A stretch of 64,000 nt of DNA, from positions 62,001 to 126,000 of the forward strand of contig JAIVFJ010000186.1 in assembly GCA_025765615.1 (NCBI GenBank). The letters are read 5' to 3'. This DNA comes from Zopfochytrium polystomum. Lineage: Eukaryota > Chytridiomycota > Chytridiomycetes > Chytridiales > Chytridiaceae. Both the position numbers and the translations under genes were made by a program. The notes beneath the pieces were generated by a model that made no database searches, was not told the DNA's origin, and saw nothing but the letters and a program-made list of their open reading frames with translations. Positions 23,409 to 35,361 of this stretch are shown one piece after another (within the stretch, counting starts at the first letter, position 1; each line of letters starts with the position of its first letter).

Positions 23409-26400
23409 TCACGAGAGGTGGCCCAGCAGGTGCGCCTTCAGCTCGGGCATGTTCTTCATCTCCTCGCGGCACTTGTGGCACTGTAGCGGGCCCTTGAGCA
23501 GCTCTTCCTTCTCGCGCACGTTGATCTGTTCGTATTTGCGTTTTTTTAAATTTTTTTTTTTTTTTGTTTGTTGAAATAAGTTCTTTGCGTCAGGTCTCAG
23601 CCCCCAGCACTCACCAGGATGCGGCGGCCGCCCGCAACGGCCCTGCGCACGTCGTCAAAGGCGACAAAGAACGGCGTCGTGAACGAGTTCCAGTGCTTCT
23701 TGTTCTTGAGCGCGGGCGACACCATGTCGTCCGAAATGACGTGCATGTGCAGGTGCTTCATCGACGGCACAGAGTGGAAGCCCATGCGGAACTTGTGCGT
23801 GTCGCCGAATCTGTTGTGTGTGTGTGTGTGTCGTTATTGAGTAAGTAAATGCCAGAAGAAGAAGAAAATGAAAGATATAAAAAAAAAACAAACACTCACT
23901 CTCGGGCGATCGCGTCCGCCTCGGACTTCATCTCGTCCAAAATGTCGAGGTGGTCCGGCTGCAGCTCCGTCAGGTTGTCAATCTTGGCGCGCGGCAGCAC
24001 CAAAAAGTGCCTCTGCGCCTGAATGCGCGGACAAGCAGGGAGAGCGAGCGATGGAATGGCAAGATTTAGCAACCAGCCAGCCCAACGACAACACCACACC
24101 TTTGGAAACGCGTCGTACACAACAACCGTCCGTGCCGTAAACTTTTTCACCACGTTGCTCGGGAAGCTCTGAGGCCGCTCGACGTATCGCAGCAGCACAG
24201 AGTCCCAGCTGCCGCCGCCGGCGCCCGGCCCAAAGCCGCGGAGCGCCGTGTCGGGCGTCGACGGCCCGCCGCCGCCAGCAGGGCCTCCGCCTCCAGGACC
24301 GACCGCCGCTCCCGCCGGGTCTTTTCTCCGCGTGGACATCATCATCTTGACTGCAAAGCAGGGGAAGGTGTCAATGCGGGAATGTTCAAACAAAATGACA
24401 CCCCACTCAAAACAAGGGTAAAATAAAAAAGAAAAAGAAAGGAAAGAGCCGTCTTACACGCGTTCGTCACGGGCTTCCCGCCCCCGCCGCCGCGCGCTGC
24501 CGCCGAACCAGCTGACGACGCGCTCGCCGCCGCCGCGGCGGTCGCAGCCAGCGGGATCTTTGCGCGCTGGGCAAAAAGCCGGAACATGGCCCTGTACCCA
24601 ACGCCCAGCACGTCGACGGCTCTGGACTCGTCCTTGATGGGGTCGGGCCTTTTCGGGCTTTTTTTTTTTAATACAAAAAAAGAGAAGAAGCGGAAGGAAT
24701 TCATTTCCTTTTTTCCCTTCAATAAAGCAATAAATGCAACTGCTTACTTCATGTTCGGCCCAACCACGTGAATCACGTGGCGAATGCCCGCCGCAAACAG
24801 CGGTGACGACGCCGACACCTCCAGGCCGAACGCTTCTCCCATCTGCACAAAAAATCATATTTTTGAACAATGGAGTGAGTGCTTTTCGACAAATAAATAA
24901 ATCCAAAAAAAAAAAAAGAAAACAAAACAAAACCAAACCTTTGCCGTCGTACCGGCATACTCAGCCGCAAGCCGATCCGCCAGCTCCGATCCGCCGGCTT
25001 CGTACACCTGCCGACACGAGGCCGTCGACTCTGAAAGGGGGAAGCGGAGCACCTCACGTTTGAGAGAGGGTAGAGGCAGGAACGAGTTCTCTCTCTCCCC
25101 TTACCAGGCTTTCTTCGCCAGTTTGTCTCGCACGCAATGTAAGGGCAGTCGATGCCGTGGACTTGCTTGATCTTGACAATGTTTTCGCACTTTACCGCGA
25201 GAAACCGCGGTTCCCTCGCCAGCAGGGGTTCCTGTTCGGAAGAGCAAAGAGGGGAGGGGTGGATGGCGGATTTAATTGTAAAAGAAAAAATAATCACGCT
25301 CAATGGAAATCGAGAATGCGAAACAAACAAATACAGGGCGGGGGCAACTTACAGATTCAAACACTTCAATCACCGCAGGGTCCGAGTCCGCCAGCACGAC
25401 GCGTATCGATTCTTCGCCGACCACAGACGAAAAGAACTCCTGTACGGCCTATTTTATTGTTTCATCATCATTATTATTGGTGGTGGTGGTTACGGGGGGT
25501 GGAGAGGAGTCGATTGGTTTGTTTGGTTGTTTGCTTGAAAAAAAAAAAAAGAGGCTTGTCGTCACCCCGCGAGGAGGCGAACTTGACTGAAAAACAAGGC
25601 CTCACCTTCCCCAGACACGCAGCCGCAGACTGCAGCGGCACCATTCCCTCGCGCGTCGCGATAGACGGGAACGCCAGCCGCACCATCCCCGCCTTGGGCG
25701 TCGACGACCCGCTGCGCGGGCCGCCCGCGGAGGCGGCGGCGGCGGCGGCGGCTGCAGAGTCTCGATTCACCATTTCATAGCCGTCGTGCTCGCCGTCGTC
25801 GTCGTCGTCGTCGTCGAAGCCGTCGAGCGCCGTCGACAGCCCCGGCGACCGCCGCTTCGCGGGCGGCGGCTCCGCGTACGCAGCGGCCGATGCGTACTCC
25901 AGCTCGGCCGCGTGCGCGGCGGCGTACGCGTCGTCATCTTCGCCGTCATCCTCCTCCAACCCGCGCATCTCCCAAAAGCTGCGGCGCGCCGGCTTTTCGC
26001 GCCGCACATCGTCTCCGTCTCCGGTGGTGTCGTCCACGTCCATGCCCTCGCCATTGCCCGCGTAAAAAGCCCGCGCCGTCGACGCCGCGGACGTTTCAGA
26101 GGACGCAGAGGACGCCGTCGCCGCCGTCCGCCTGCTGCTCCCGATACCGCTGTTGTTGGGTACGCCGACCGCGCTGCCGACATCGTCGTCTTCGTCAAAC
26201 AAAAGGCTCGTGCCGGCCTTTACCAGTTTTGCCGGCGGCGGCGGTGCTGCTGCTGCTGGCTCTGCGGGTGCCGGAAGCTTCACGACTTTCCGCTCCAGGG
26301 CCCGAACTTCGGGGATGGCGGCCGCCGGTCTCGGTCGCTCCGCCACGTAGTCGTGCTCGATATCCGGTTCGACTTCCTCCTCGTCGTCCCAGGCAGCCTT

Positions 26401-27332
26401 TTTCCCGCCGTTGGGCCGCGACGCACCAGAGGTTCCATTGCCGCCAACGGCGGCGGCTGCGGCTGCGGGGGCGCCGGCGGCGGAGCCGCCGGCACTGCTT
26501 CCACTTTCCTCTGCAGCCGCGTCCTTCCACGGATGCGCGTACTCGGCAAAGTGGTCCGGGTTGACGCGATAGCACTTGACGCCAAAGCGGCACACCTCCT
26601 TACCCCCGACCGTCTTCTTCTTTCCGTTGCTGCCGCTGGACGCTGCGGGCGGCGCGGTCGCGGGCGGCGGCGGCGCAGGCACTGCCGCCGCCGGTGCCTG
26701 CCTTCGCGCTGCAGGCTCAGGCGGTGCCGCGGTCGCCTTGGCCGTGCTCGCCACAGAAACGGGTGCAGCGCGTACGGGTCCCGAGCTGCTGGCCGCGGGT
26801 CTAGCGGGCAGCGGCGCGTCGGCGACGCGGTCATCGTCGTCGCTGGCCGCACTGCTTGGTGGCAGTGCAGCTGCACCCGGCCGCTTGCGAAGTGTAAACT
26901 TGAACTCGTCCAGAAGCTTATGTAGTGGTTTGAAAGAGTCAGCGAAACCCATTGCAACCGGAAGGACATAAGGACACAAGCGGGGAGTGTGATCATGGGG
27001 GGGCTTGGGCTAACTAAAAGACGTACAAGAAAGAACGAGTGACCGGCACGGATCGTGTAAGGGTGATTCTTTGTCATCTGGGTCTGCACGCCGTCGTCGC
27101 GGACGACGTAGGACGAGTTTGTGCCGAGCTGGGTGAGTGTGACGCGATCTGCGCCAGCGACGAAGCGCAGCTCGACCTGCTCGCGGCTGCAGCGCTTGCT
27201 GTCCACGCCGTCGGTCTTGCGGCCAATGACCAAGCGGCGCGACCCGGCAGCCGCGCCGGGCGTCGGGTCCGGATCGCCCGCGGCCGCGTCGAGCACGGCG
27301 CACAGCCGGCCCTGGAAGTGCAGCTCGAGCAT
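23409..27332 (-). CDS. APTX: Aprataxin-like DNA-repair hydrolase with FHA, PBZ, macro-like, HIT and zinc-finger domains
   Basis: Eleven exons: 27027-27332, 25606-26916, 25353-25448, 25105-25231, 24939-25030, 24748-24842, 24458-24648, 24100-24350, 23900-24018, 23615-23810, 23409-23525; 966 aa. Domains in order: FHA (1 to ~115, with VIGRK and SREQV), which in relatives binds phosphorylated XRCC1/XRCC4; PBZ finger (~209-231, [16 protein letters not shown]), a poly-ADP-ribose binder; an acidic Asp/Glu/Ala linker; macro-like sequence ([14 protein letters not shown]; later [12 protein letters not shown]); the aprataxin HIT core (~740-928) with triad HLHMHV and KNKKHWNSF; and a C-terminal CHKC...H...H finger. 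The HIT-finger core removes AMP from abortive ligation intermediates at DNA breaks, in the nucleus. Human aprataxin is about 340-360 aa and lacks PBZ and macro modules. Introns within the macro region were set by phase. Confidence 0.9.
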
Positions 27333-27862
27333 TACTGTTTTCTCGCTCTCGCTCCGTGCGAGTCTGGGTGTGACGGAGAGTGAGTGGGTGTTCAAGGCGG
27401 GTCCGCCTTTGCCCTGGCTTTGCATGCGCGACGAGGGTGCAAGTTTGCGCGCGTGGGAATGGAGTGGTTGGAGGGAGAAGAAGGGCTCGTCAGCATTGAT
27501 GCGGTGCGGCACGGGGCGGGGCGAAGAGGCGAGGATAGATGAGGCGAGGCGGGATGGTCGTCGTCGGTCGTCGGTCGTCGATGCGTTCAGATGTACGCTC
27601 CCACTTACCAGTGGTGGCGTTGGCGGTCGACACAGCGACCACTCGCAAAAACAAAGGGATATTTGAAAAAAAAAATGAAAAAAAGAAGGATGGAATAAAA
27701 CTTTGCCACAAGTAGTCTCTTCAACTCGACCGACACTGACCCGACTCCGTCTTTCACCGCCCCCACCCCTCTCTCTCTCTCTTTCTACTGTATACTTGCC
27801 CAGGCTGTCGAATACCCGCCTCTTACCCCAACCGCCCCCCAACTTTCGTCCACGTCATCCAA

Positions 27863-28359
27863 TCAGCCGCTCTTGCTGCTCTCCGCCTGGTACTTCTCAT
27901 AGCGCTTCGACTGCGCGTCCCACTCCTTTTGCAGGTTCTTGCTCTTCTTCTTGCTGAGCTCCTCCCCCTGCGCGTCGTGCGTCGGAATCCCCTGCGCAAC
28001 AGGAAAAAAAAAGAGAAAAAAAAGTGTTCAGGCGATTCCCTGGCTGGTCCAACGGAAGGAGAGAACGAAAAAAGCAGGGGGGGGGGGGAAAAAAAAACTG
28101 AAGAAGCTAACCTTGGCGTCCCACTTCGAGTACAGCCGCTGGCCCTCTTCGTCGCGGAACATGTCCTCGGGGCGAATCCGGTTGCGGGCCTGCCGCTCGG
28201 CCTCCTTGGCCTGCTCCGCCCGCCGCCGCGCCTCCTTCTCCGCCGCGGCCGCTTCTTGCGCCGCTCGCTTCTCCGCCTGCTGCCTCAGGATCACCTCCTT
28301 GTCCACAAATTTCACGAGCGCACGGCCGTCTGAATATACCACAGGCAACAGGCAAGAAA

Positions 28360-28397
<38 letters not shown>

Positions 28398-31300
28398 ACG
28401 AAAGAAAGAAACAAACGCGAGTCAGCGGAAAGGGTGGTTGCAAAAAAAAAATTGAAAGTCCGACCCTACCGTCGCGATCATCCAAGCTCACGTTCAGCAT
28501 CACGAGGTCCACATCGCGAAGTCGGTCGCAGGCGGCAAGGAATTCGGCAGGGGCTATCCACGGTTACGCAACAACATGAAAAATCAACGCAGAAAATGAG
28601 TTCCCGTCGCCCAAAAGGGGAAAACAAGTGACGAAGGGTTGAACGAAGAAAAAAAAAAAAAAAAAAATTTGCTAACTCACGTGCGCCGGCGCGACTCAAC
28701 TCCCGAACGCGATCCCGGAACCTCGCCAGCAACCGCACGTACGGATCCGCCACCTCTTCGACAGAGGACGCGGCCGCGCCGCTGCCGGCCTTCGCCCCCT
28801 CGCCGATTTCCGTGACGCCGTCGTCGCGGAACACTCCCAAAAGCCGCATGGTCTTTGTGACGTACTTTGCAATCTTTAGAATCAGCTCGGACGAGACGCC
28901 GGCGCGGGCGGTCGTGGCAGCTTGGATGTAGCTGTTCGAGGCGGTGATCATGTCGCGAAGCGCGTTCATGGCCGTGAAGGTGTCAAAGTTGTCGCAAAAG
29001 GCCGCGTGGATTTCTCCTTGCTTCTGCTCAAAGCTTTTTTTGAGTTTCGAAGCAAAAAAAAAAAAAAAAATGGCAGGTCAGGGTGTGCGAGCATATCGTC
29101 GCTGCAAGAAAAAAGTTCAAAGAACACAGCTGCTCACGTTCTCAAGAGATTCTTTTCTTGCTGATGGAACTGGTGCCGGCCCGTGAACACGGCGGGAGAA
29201 GCCCTCGCCTCTTGCACGAGCGACTTTGCATTAATCAAGAAGTTCTGCAAAAGTGGAAAGTCTCAGCAACAACGAGAGAAAAAAGAAAAAAAGAGAAACT
29301 TCAAAACAGCCCAGATCGATTTCTTACGTTAATTGTCGTCTCAAACACTCTCGCCTCCTGGAAAGACGAATCTTTAAAGTCGATGATGGAGTCCCAGGAG
29401 TTGAGAAGGAACAGAATCCGAATCTGGGACGGCGTGTGTTTTTCGAGGATTTGCTGTCGAATTTTCATGTAAAAGTAGCATGAAAGAGGCCGCATTAGGT
29501 TGGTTGCGCTTTTGCATGTGGCCCAGGTGGGAAACCGCCATACCTGAATGGTCAAAAAGTTTTTCAAGCTCTTTGACATTTTTTGGTTCTCAATGTGGAG
29601 GTGACCCGTGTGCAAAAAGTAGTTCACCCATTGCTTGCAGTTGTAGTGGCCCTAACAAAAGATGAGCGAAATGAGAGTTAGAGATCGGTGGTGGAGGTGG
29701 GGTGAAGGGCAAAACGCAGAAACAGGCACGGGCAAACAGCCACCCATAAGGCATGTCAAGAGAGGAAACGAGCGGTAGGTCAATAGACTCATGAAAAACC
29801 GCCAGAGAGCTCTGTGTTAATCTAGCGCGGAAAAGCAAAACACACGGGGATCCCCACAGCGACCGCGAATACGACCGACGATACCGTGGAACAGTGATCC
29901 CCCCAACGAGCGCGCAGAAACCCTCACTTCACTGACGAAGCGAGGGTGCAGGAAGCAGGAGGATAGAGGTTTCGGAGAGGGGGATTTTGGATGTGTTTTC
30001 GCCACAACGGCGCTGCGTGCGCAGATTTTTACGAATGGAGGGAGCAGAGCGGGAAAGCCCTCTAACCTCCGACTGCGCAATCTCGTTGTCGTGGTGTGGA
30101 AACGCCAGGTCGATGCCACCGGCGTGAATGTCCAGCTTCTCGCCAATGACGTCGCCGGCCATGGCGGAGCACTCAATGTGCCAGCCAGGGCGTCCCAGGC
30201 CCCACGGCGACTCCCAGGACGGCTCTCCCGGCTTGGACTTTTTCCAGAGGACAAAGTCCGACTTGTTGACCTTTTCGCCCGTGCCGGCCTCGAGGTCGCC
30301 TTCGCCCTCCTGGAGCAGCTTGAGGTTGGAGGCGGAGTGCGGTTCGAGCTTCGCGTAAAAGTGGGCAGGGTCTTTGTCAAACTTTGCAGTGTTGAAATAG
30401 ACAGAGCCTTCTGATTCGTAGCTGCACACAGATGAACGCAAAAAATCCAGGTCAGTAGTTGACGAGCACGCAAGTTGAATGCTTTTAAAAACGATACTTT
30501 ACGCAAAACCGTTCTTGATGATGGTCTTCACGAACTCGATGATCTCAGGGACGTACTCACTGACGCGGGTCAAAATGTCAGGACGGCGAACCTGATCATG
30601 AAAGGAAATAGTAGAAATAAGATCAGCCGAAGTGGAAAGAATAGAAAGCGATTTGGCTACATTCAGAGCATCCATGTCTTTGAAATACTCCGCCTCCCAA
30701 TACGCAGCAAAATCTCTGAATATGGCGGGGTCGGTGACAGACTCTTTCAGCTGGCTATCCAAGTACGTCCCATAAGTGTCTTTCGCCTCGTCCAGAAGCT
30801 TCGCAGCATGTTCTTGTGAGACCTTGCCGGCCGCGATATCAGCTTTCGCCTGCTCGATGGCCGCCAAGGACCGTTTCTAAAGTTTTCCAACGAGTCGAAA
30901 CGTGGCCACAAACAGCGTTAGAAGAACGGGGCCGAGCATCAAGTGTCCACAGCTTCCCAATTAAAACTCACAGCAGCTTTCATCCGCATATCGGTTTTTG
31001 GCTCTTTCGCTGTCTCTTCCTGCAGCCACGCGGCAAACTTTTGGTCCTTGGTCCCCTTCCCGAGGGCCGCGATCAGCGTCGCACGCGCATTGGGTCCATT
31101 CTTCTCGCCGTCGAGCCACTCGCCGAACGACGACTGCAGGAACACGTTCAGCCCCTTTTGTACATCCGCAATCAGTTCCGGCGTCAGCGACTGGGAAGCG
31201 TTCTTCTTTGCGTCAAAGAGATGCTTGCGGCGGGCGGCGATTATGATCTGAAGATTTGGGGGTTCTCTCGTTTTAGCTTTGTGGGTTTGACGCTTAGCCC

Positions 31301-31766
31301 TCCTCCCCGAGTCACCTTGTCGTCAATGTCCGTAATATTCATCACGTACGTCACATCGTAACCGAAATAGTCCTCCATGATGCGACGTATAATATCAAAG
31401 GAAATGTAAGTCCTAGCCACAATGTTTTGTTGTTTTCCCAGGTGTTCCAGTAGTGTAAGACGGTATCGCCCCCCGCAGCGCCAAGAAAAGGAGATTGCAA
31501 CCAACCTCGCGTGTCCTAAGTGCGAAGAGTCGTAGACGGTGGGCCCGCAGGTGTACCAACCGACGTGCTTGCCTCGGGCGGGAATAAACTCGGTCTAGTT
31601 TTCACAGAGCAAGAGGATAAATCTCCAAGCGCTTAACGGCCCCTCCATCGGCCGTTCCACAAACCTTGGTGTGCGTCATGGTGTTGTTGACGACAAGCCG
31701 CGGCATACTGTCGACGGGTTTGTGCCACTCCGGCTGCGCCAGCTTGGCGGTCGCTGCGGCGGACAT
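27863..31766 (-). CDS. CARS: Cysteinyl-tRNA synthetase
   Basis: Fourteen exons: 31665-31766, 31506-31594, 31316-31412, 30972-31247, 30661-30876, 30503-30591, 30067-30421, 29544-29651, 29328-29453, 29138-29244, 28681-29033, 28470-28553, 28112-28329, 27863-27991; 782 aa from this ATG. It is a class I synthetase charging tRNA-Cys. The HIGH-type motif is HLGH (59-62) after [12 protein letters not shown], and KMSKS is at 432-436. Zinc-site features GWHIECSAM and FPHHDNE are present. The eukaryotic insertion between the Rossmann halves (exons 4-5) and the Lys/Arg/Glu-rich C-terminal helix, ending near [16 protein letters not shown], are also present. The same frame stays open upstream to an ATG at 32031-32033, adding 89 residues rich in Arg, Ser, Ala and His with few acids. 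That would suit a mitochondrial presequence, so one gene may supply both compartments. The 415-base intron at 29652-30066 is the longest. Confidence 0.95.
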
Positions 31767-32319
31767 GGATGAGGAGCTGGAGGCGCTGCGGCGATCGGCG
31801 TACGGGAGCGGTGCGGGGCGGACGGGGGTTGCGCGGTGTTGTGGTGCCTTGGTGGTAGCGGTGGCGGTAGAAGCGACAAGCGTGTGGATCCTGCTGGCGC
31901 TTGCGATGGCCTCGATCCCGGCGAGTCGATACGCGAGTTTGTGAGGGTGCGGCGCGCGCGGTCGGGTCTGGCGAAGGGCTGTGTGCGGTGACGGCGGATG
32001 GCTGCGACGAGTGACCAGAAGAAAAAAAGTCATTGCGCCAGAAGGTGACGACTGTCTTTTTGAGCGAGTCAGCCCAAAACTGATCCCCTGCTTGTCAATG
32101 ACTCCCGCGAATCACCTCGACCTGCCCTCACAATCTAACTCTCTTTCTCCTTAAATAGAGAGATGGCTTTCAGCCCTTTCCGCTCCTCTAAACTGCATCC
32201 CTTTGGGCTCGGCATACCCACAACAACGAGCCCAGACAGGCGAAAACGCGGAAAAACATGGAGAACAAGTTCTCATTCAGACGTGTTTAGTGTGAATGTA
32301 CTGTATTGAGACGTTGAGT

Positions 32320-33351
32320 CTAGAAACCCACGGCGAACTCGCCGAACCTGGAGGCAGCAGAAAATAAAAGTGGAATGGGTGTCAGCCACCATCAAGCAAA
32401 AACTAGCAAAAAGCAAAAAAGTCCATGAAACGTACTTCTCGTAGTAACCAGGCAGGTACCACTGGCCGCGCCTGACCATCTTCTCGACGATCTTGTCCAG
32501 TTCTGGGTACGCCTTCGCAACGTCGTCGACCTAACGGTTTGGGACGAGGAGTGTGTGTCATGATTTACCCCGAAGAGGAAGAAAGAGAAAAAAAAAAAGG
32601 GAATGGAAATTGGCCCCAGATGGATCGCATACCGTCAACTGGTCAACCGGCCTTGCCGTCTCAATGTTGACGAGGAGCTCCTTCAGTTCCTTCATCTCCG
32701 CGTTGATCTTGAGGGCAGTCTTCTCGGCGGCGGCGACCTGAGAGACAAATGGGGGAGGAGAAAACGGAAGGAAGGGCGGATGAGGGTTCGATTAGACCGC
32801 GATCGCATTTTGGGAGAGTGTTGCAAGCGAAAATCCTGTGCCCGGCTCTCCATGCACAGAATCTTGGTCAATGGGCAGAAGAGATGAAGAGGAAAGAGGG
32901 GCACACTGCTTCTTCCGCGAGCGATCCGATCTGGTGGCTGGCTGGCGGCTGACGACGCGACCCATCACAAAATGCCCAGGTTGGGAAGTTGCTGCTGGAG
33001 ACGCCCCCGAAAGTCTCCATCCTTGTTCCTAAGGATAGCGCCAAACGGAACCAACTTAAACAAAATGTGGGGGGGGAAACTCACAGCCTTGGCCTCCTGC
33101 TGGTCGATGACGCGCAGCTGCTCGGTCAGGTTGTAAGTCGCGGGCTTGAACGCCTTGAACGCGGCCTCGGCATCGTCGACGACCTTCTTGTTGGACAGGA
33201 TGTTGCGGTAGTGGGCAAAGTCGACGGTGGTGGACTGCTCGAGCAGATCGTTGTGGGCCTTGACCAGGTCGGCGTGACGCCGGCGGAAGGCGTTGAGGCC
33301 GGCGAGCGTCTCGGGACGGAGCTTCAGGGCCGCGAAGTTGACCTTGGACAT
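32320..33351 (-). CDS. ATP7: Mitochondrial ATP synthase subunit d (peripheral stalk)
   Basis: Exons 33085-33351, 32633-32737, 32436-32530, 32320-32347; 164 aa, near the usual ~170. The N-terminus reads MSKVNFAALKLRPETLAGLN and continues as a long charged helix (VDFAHYRNILSNKKVVDDAE), as in Atp7/ATP5PD. The C-terminal half has the typical block GQWYLPGYYEKFGEF. It is a structural part of the F1Fo stator stalk on the matrix face of the inner membrane. It lacks a cleavable presequence, as in yeast. Introns are ~85-350 nt. The last exon has only eight complete codons plus the stop. The promoter side (33352-33400) is a TCTC-rich tract, shared in style with other gene starts here. Confidence 0.9.
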
Positions 33352-33610
33352 GTTTCTCTCTCTCTCGCTCTACCGTTCTCTGTCTCGCGCTGCCTCTATC
33401 GCTCTTTCTGGGTGGTCGCTCTCCAAATCTCCTGTCTCTGGCCCAGTCCTCACTTCCCGACACCAAAAAAAAGATCGATAATTCTTTCTCCTCCCTTTTT
33501 CCTCCTCCTTCCTCCACCAAAGCAACGTACCGAACAAGGAAAAAAATACGATACGCGGGGTCTCCCAGAACTGCAGTGCCCCCGGCAAAGACTCCCCCAG
33601 GAAACAGACC

Positions 33611-35210
33611 TCATTCCGCATTCACAAATGTCGAAACACTCCACTTTGGAAAGGCGACCTAGGTAAAATGTTAAAACCACAACCAACCGAACATTGGAGC
33701 GGGAAAGGGAGTCTACACGACGATCCAAACACACAGCATGCGGGCAGATGCAGAGAATGAAGAAGAAGACATTCAAACAGCGGCAGCCGTCAGCTTACCT
33801 TCCAAGTGTTCTTCTTGTCTTTTGTTGTTACGTCGTTCAAAATATCTCTCAGGACCGTCACCTGCCTGACTATTCGTTCGATGCTAGACTGAGGAGAAAG
33901 CTTTTCGCGCTCTACAGCAGAAAGATATTTAGAACTTCAGAGCGACTGGGTGAGGGAGCAAAATGCGCTTACTCAGAATAAAGCTGTTTAGATTGGTAGC
34001 GATCTCTTCGCGCCGCGTTTGGGAGAGGTAGTCAGCAACGGGAGAGTTGAATGGATCCTTGTAGGCCAAGAGCGCGACAACGTCCTGCAAAGTTTCGTAA
34101 TATTTGGGATTCAAGTGTCCGTAACGACCCAGCTCTGGTTTTGGATGTAATAAAAGAATTGTCAGAACACCCTGCGCATCGCATAAACATCAAGAAAGCA
34201 AAACGCCTTTTTTTTATTTTGTTAACCCACCAGTCTGAGCAAACTGCAAAGCGTTCGGAGCGCTCTCCCGTATGCACTCTATAAACTGCTGGCAGTTCAG
34301 TTGGAACCTCATATCGACCGAGTCCTGCGAGTCTCCCGCGAGGGCCCCGGGAAACTCGCGATCGCACAGCGCGATCGTCTCTGCGATCTTGCCGGCCGTG
34401 ACGAGGCTGAAAAGCCGCTTCCGCGCGTCGATGCTCCGCAAATAGGCCGACGCGGCGGCAGGGTGGGCCGGGCCGCTGGGGGCGTCGCCGCCGTCCTCAA
34501 AGTCGTCCTCCTCCGAAATATCTACGTCGGCCGAGGACGCAGCGACCATGCCACCGCCGTTGGAGGCACCCGTGTCCGCGTCGTCCACATCCATCATCCC
34601 CGCGTCTTCGCTGACGACGGCGGCGGCGGCGCCGCCGCCGTCGATGGAGACAGGCGCGGTACCGTCGAGGTCCATTGACGCGGTAGGTCTTCCGTCGTTA
34701 CTGCTGCTGGTGGACGCAGGGGCCACGGCGGAGGGTGCGGAGAATGTGGAGGTGGAGGAGGAAGACGAGGAGGAAGAGGCGGCGGAAGCGGCGGTGGCAG
34801 ACCCGGGCTGCGGGGTTGCCAGAGCGTTTGCCAGAATGCGCGAGGAAGCGAGGAAGGCGCGGGCCGATTCCGCGAAGCAGTTGTGCAGCAGGTGCTCGTA
34901 GATGAGGCGCTGCACGACCTCTGGGGCGATCGGCAGCTTCGCGTAGTGATCTGCGGCAACGGCAGTCTCGTCCAGCAAGGGCCGACCGTTTACGGTGGTC
35001 ACGGGCGGCGGCGGGGGGGGCGGTGGGGACGGACGAGGATCCTGCTGCTGGCGCGGCAGAGGTGGAGGTGCTGGCGGCGGCGGTGGTAGTGGTTGAGGAT
35101 GAGGCGGTGCTACTGCTGTTGGTGCTGCTGCTCGAAACCGCGCCGCCTCCTGCGGCGCCGACCGCGGCAGCAGCGGCAACGACCACAGCGGCCGCGACTA
35201 CGTCTTCCAT
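33611..35210 (-). CDS. LisH-CTLH-CRA protein, RanBPM/Gid-like
   Basis: Model: 35139-35210, 34231-35047, 33973-34134, 33799-33911, 33611-33658; 403 aa. A LisH motif (VVQRLIYEHLLHNCFAESAR) is followed by a ~130-residue Ser/Ala/Asp linker. CTLH comes next (DARKRLFSLVTAGKIAETIA; FQLNCQQFIECI), then a CRA region containing LLAYKDPFNSPVADYLSQ, which resembles the RanBP9/RanBP10 C-terminus more than Gid8. Such proteins are scaffolds or receptors of the GID/CTLH ubiquitin ligase. The SPRY domain that precedes LisH in RanBP9 and Gid1 is absent. The only upstream ATG (35210) is in a different frame, so a 91-base first intron (35048-35138) is proposed; a frameshift or non-ATG start is the alternative. 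The last exon (15 codons) is inferred from an acceptor and immediate stop. Confidence 0.75.
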
Positions 35211-35361
35211 ATGTTTGTTTGTTTGATTGTTTTAAATATTTTCTGGTTTGTTGGACTTTTTTCTTTTTTCTTGACTGTGCTTTTCCACCTCAATCACCTT
35301 GTCAGCACATCCGGCTCGGACAACCGAACCAGAGCCTATCGGACAACAACTTGTACCGCAT
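35211..35361. promoter_or_regulatory. Short shared region between two divergent genes
   Basis: Only ~151 bases separate the predicted ATGs of the LisH-CTLH protein (-) and the unrecognised gene at 35362 (+). The stretch is T-rich on the plus strand (35211-35285) and has no TATA box. If both starts are right, the two genes share a bidirectional promoter. The starts are themselves uncertain. Confidence 0.4.

Noticed and set aside
25786..26925. Plus-strand 379-residue frame opposite the aprataxin linker
   Set aside because: It is antisense to the exon with PBZ and the acidic linker; an Arg/Val/Gly-rich shadow without domain features.
29652..30066. Longer-than-usual CysRS intron checked for a hidden exon or nested gene
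   Set aside because: The protein is continuous across the junction compared with the family, and no frame inside has coding character.
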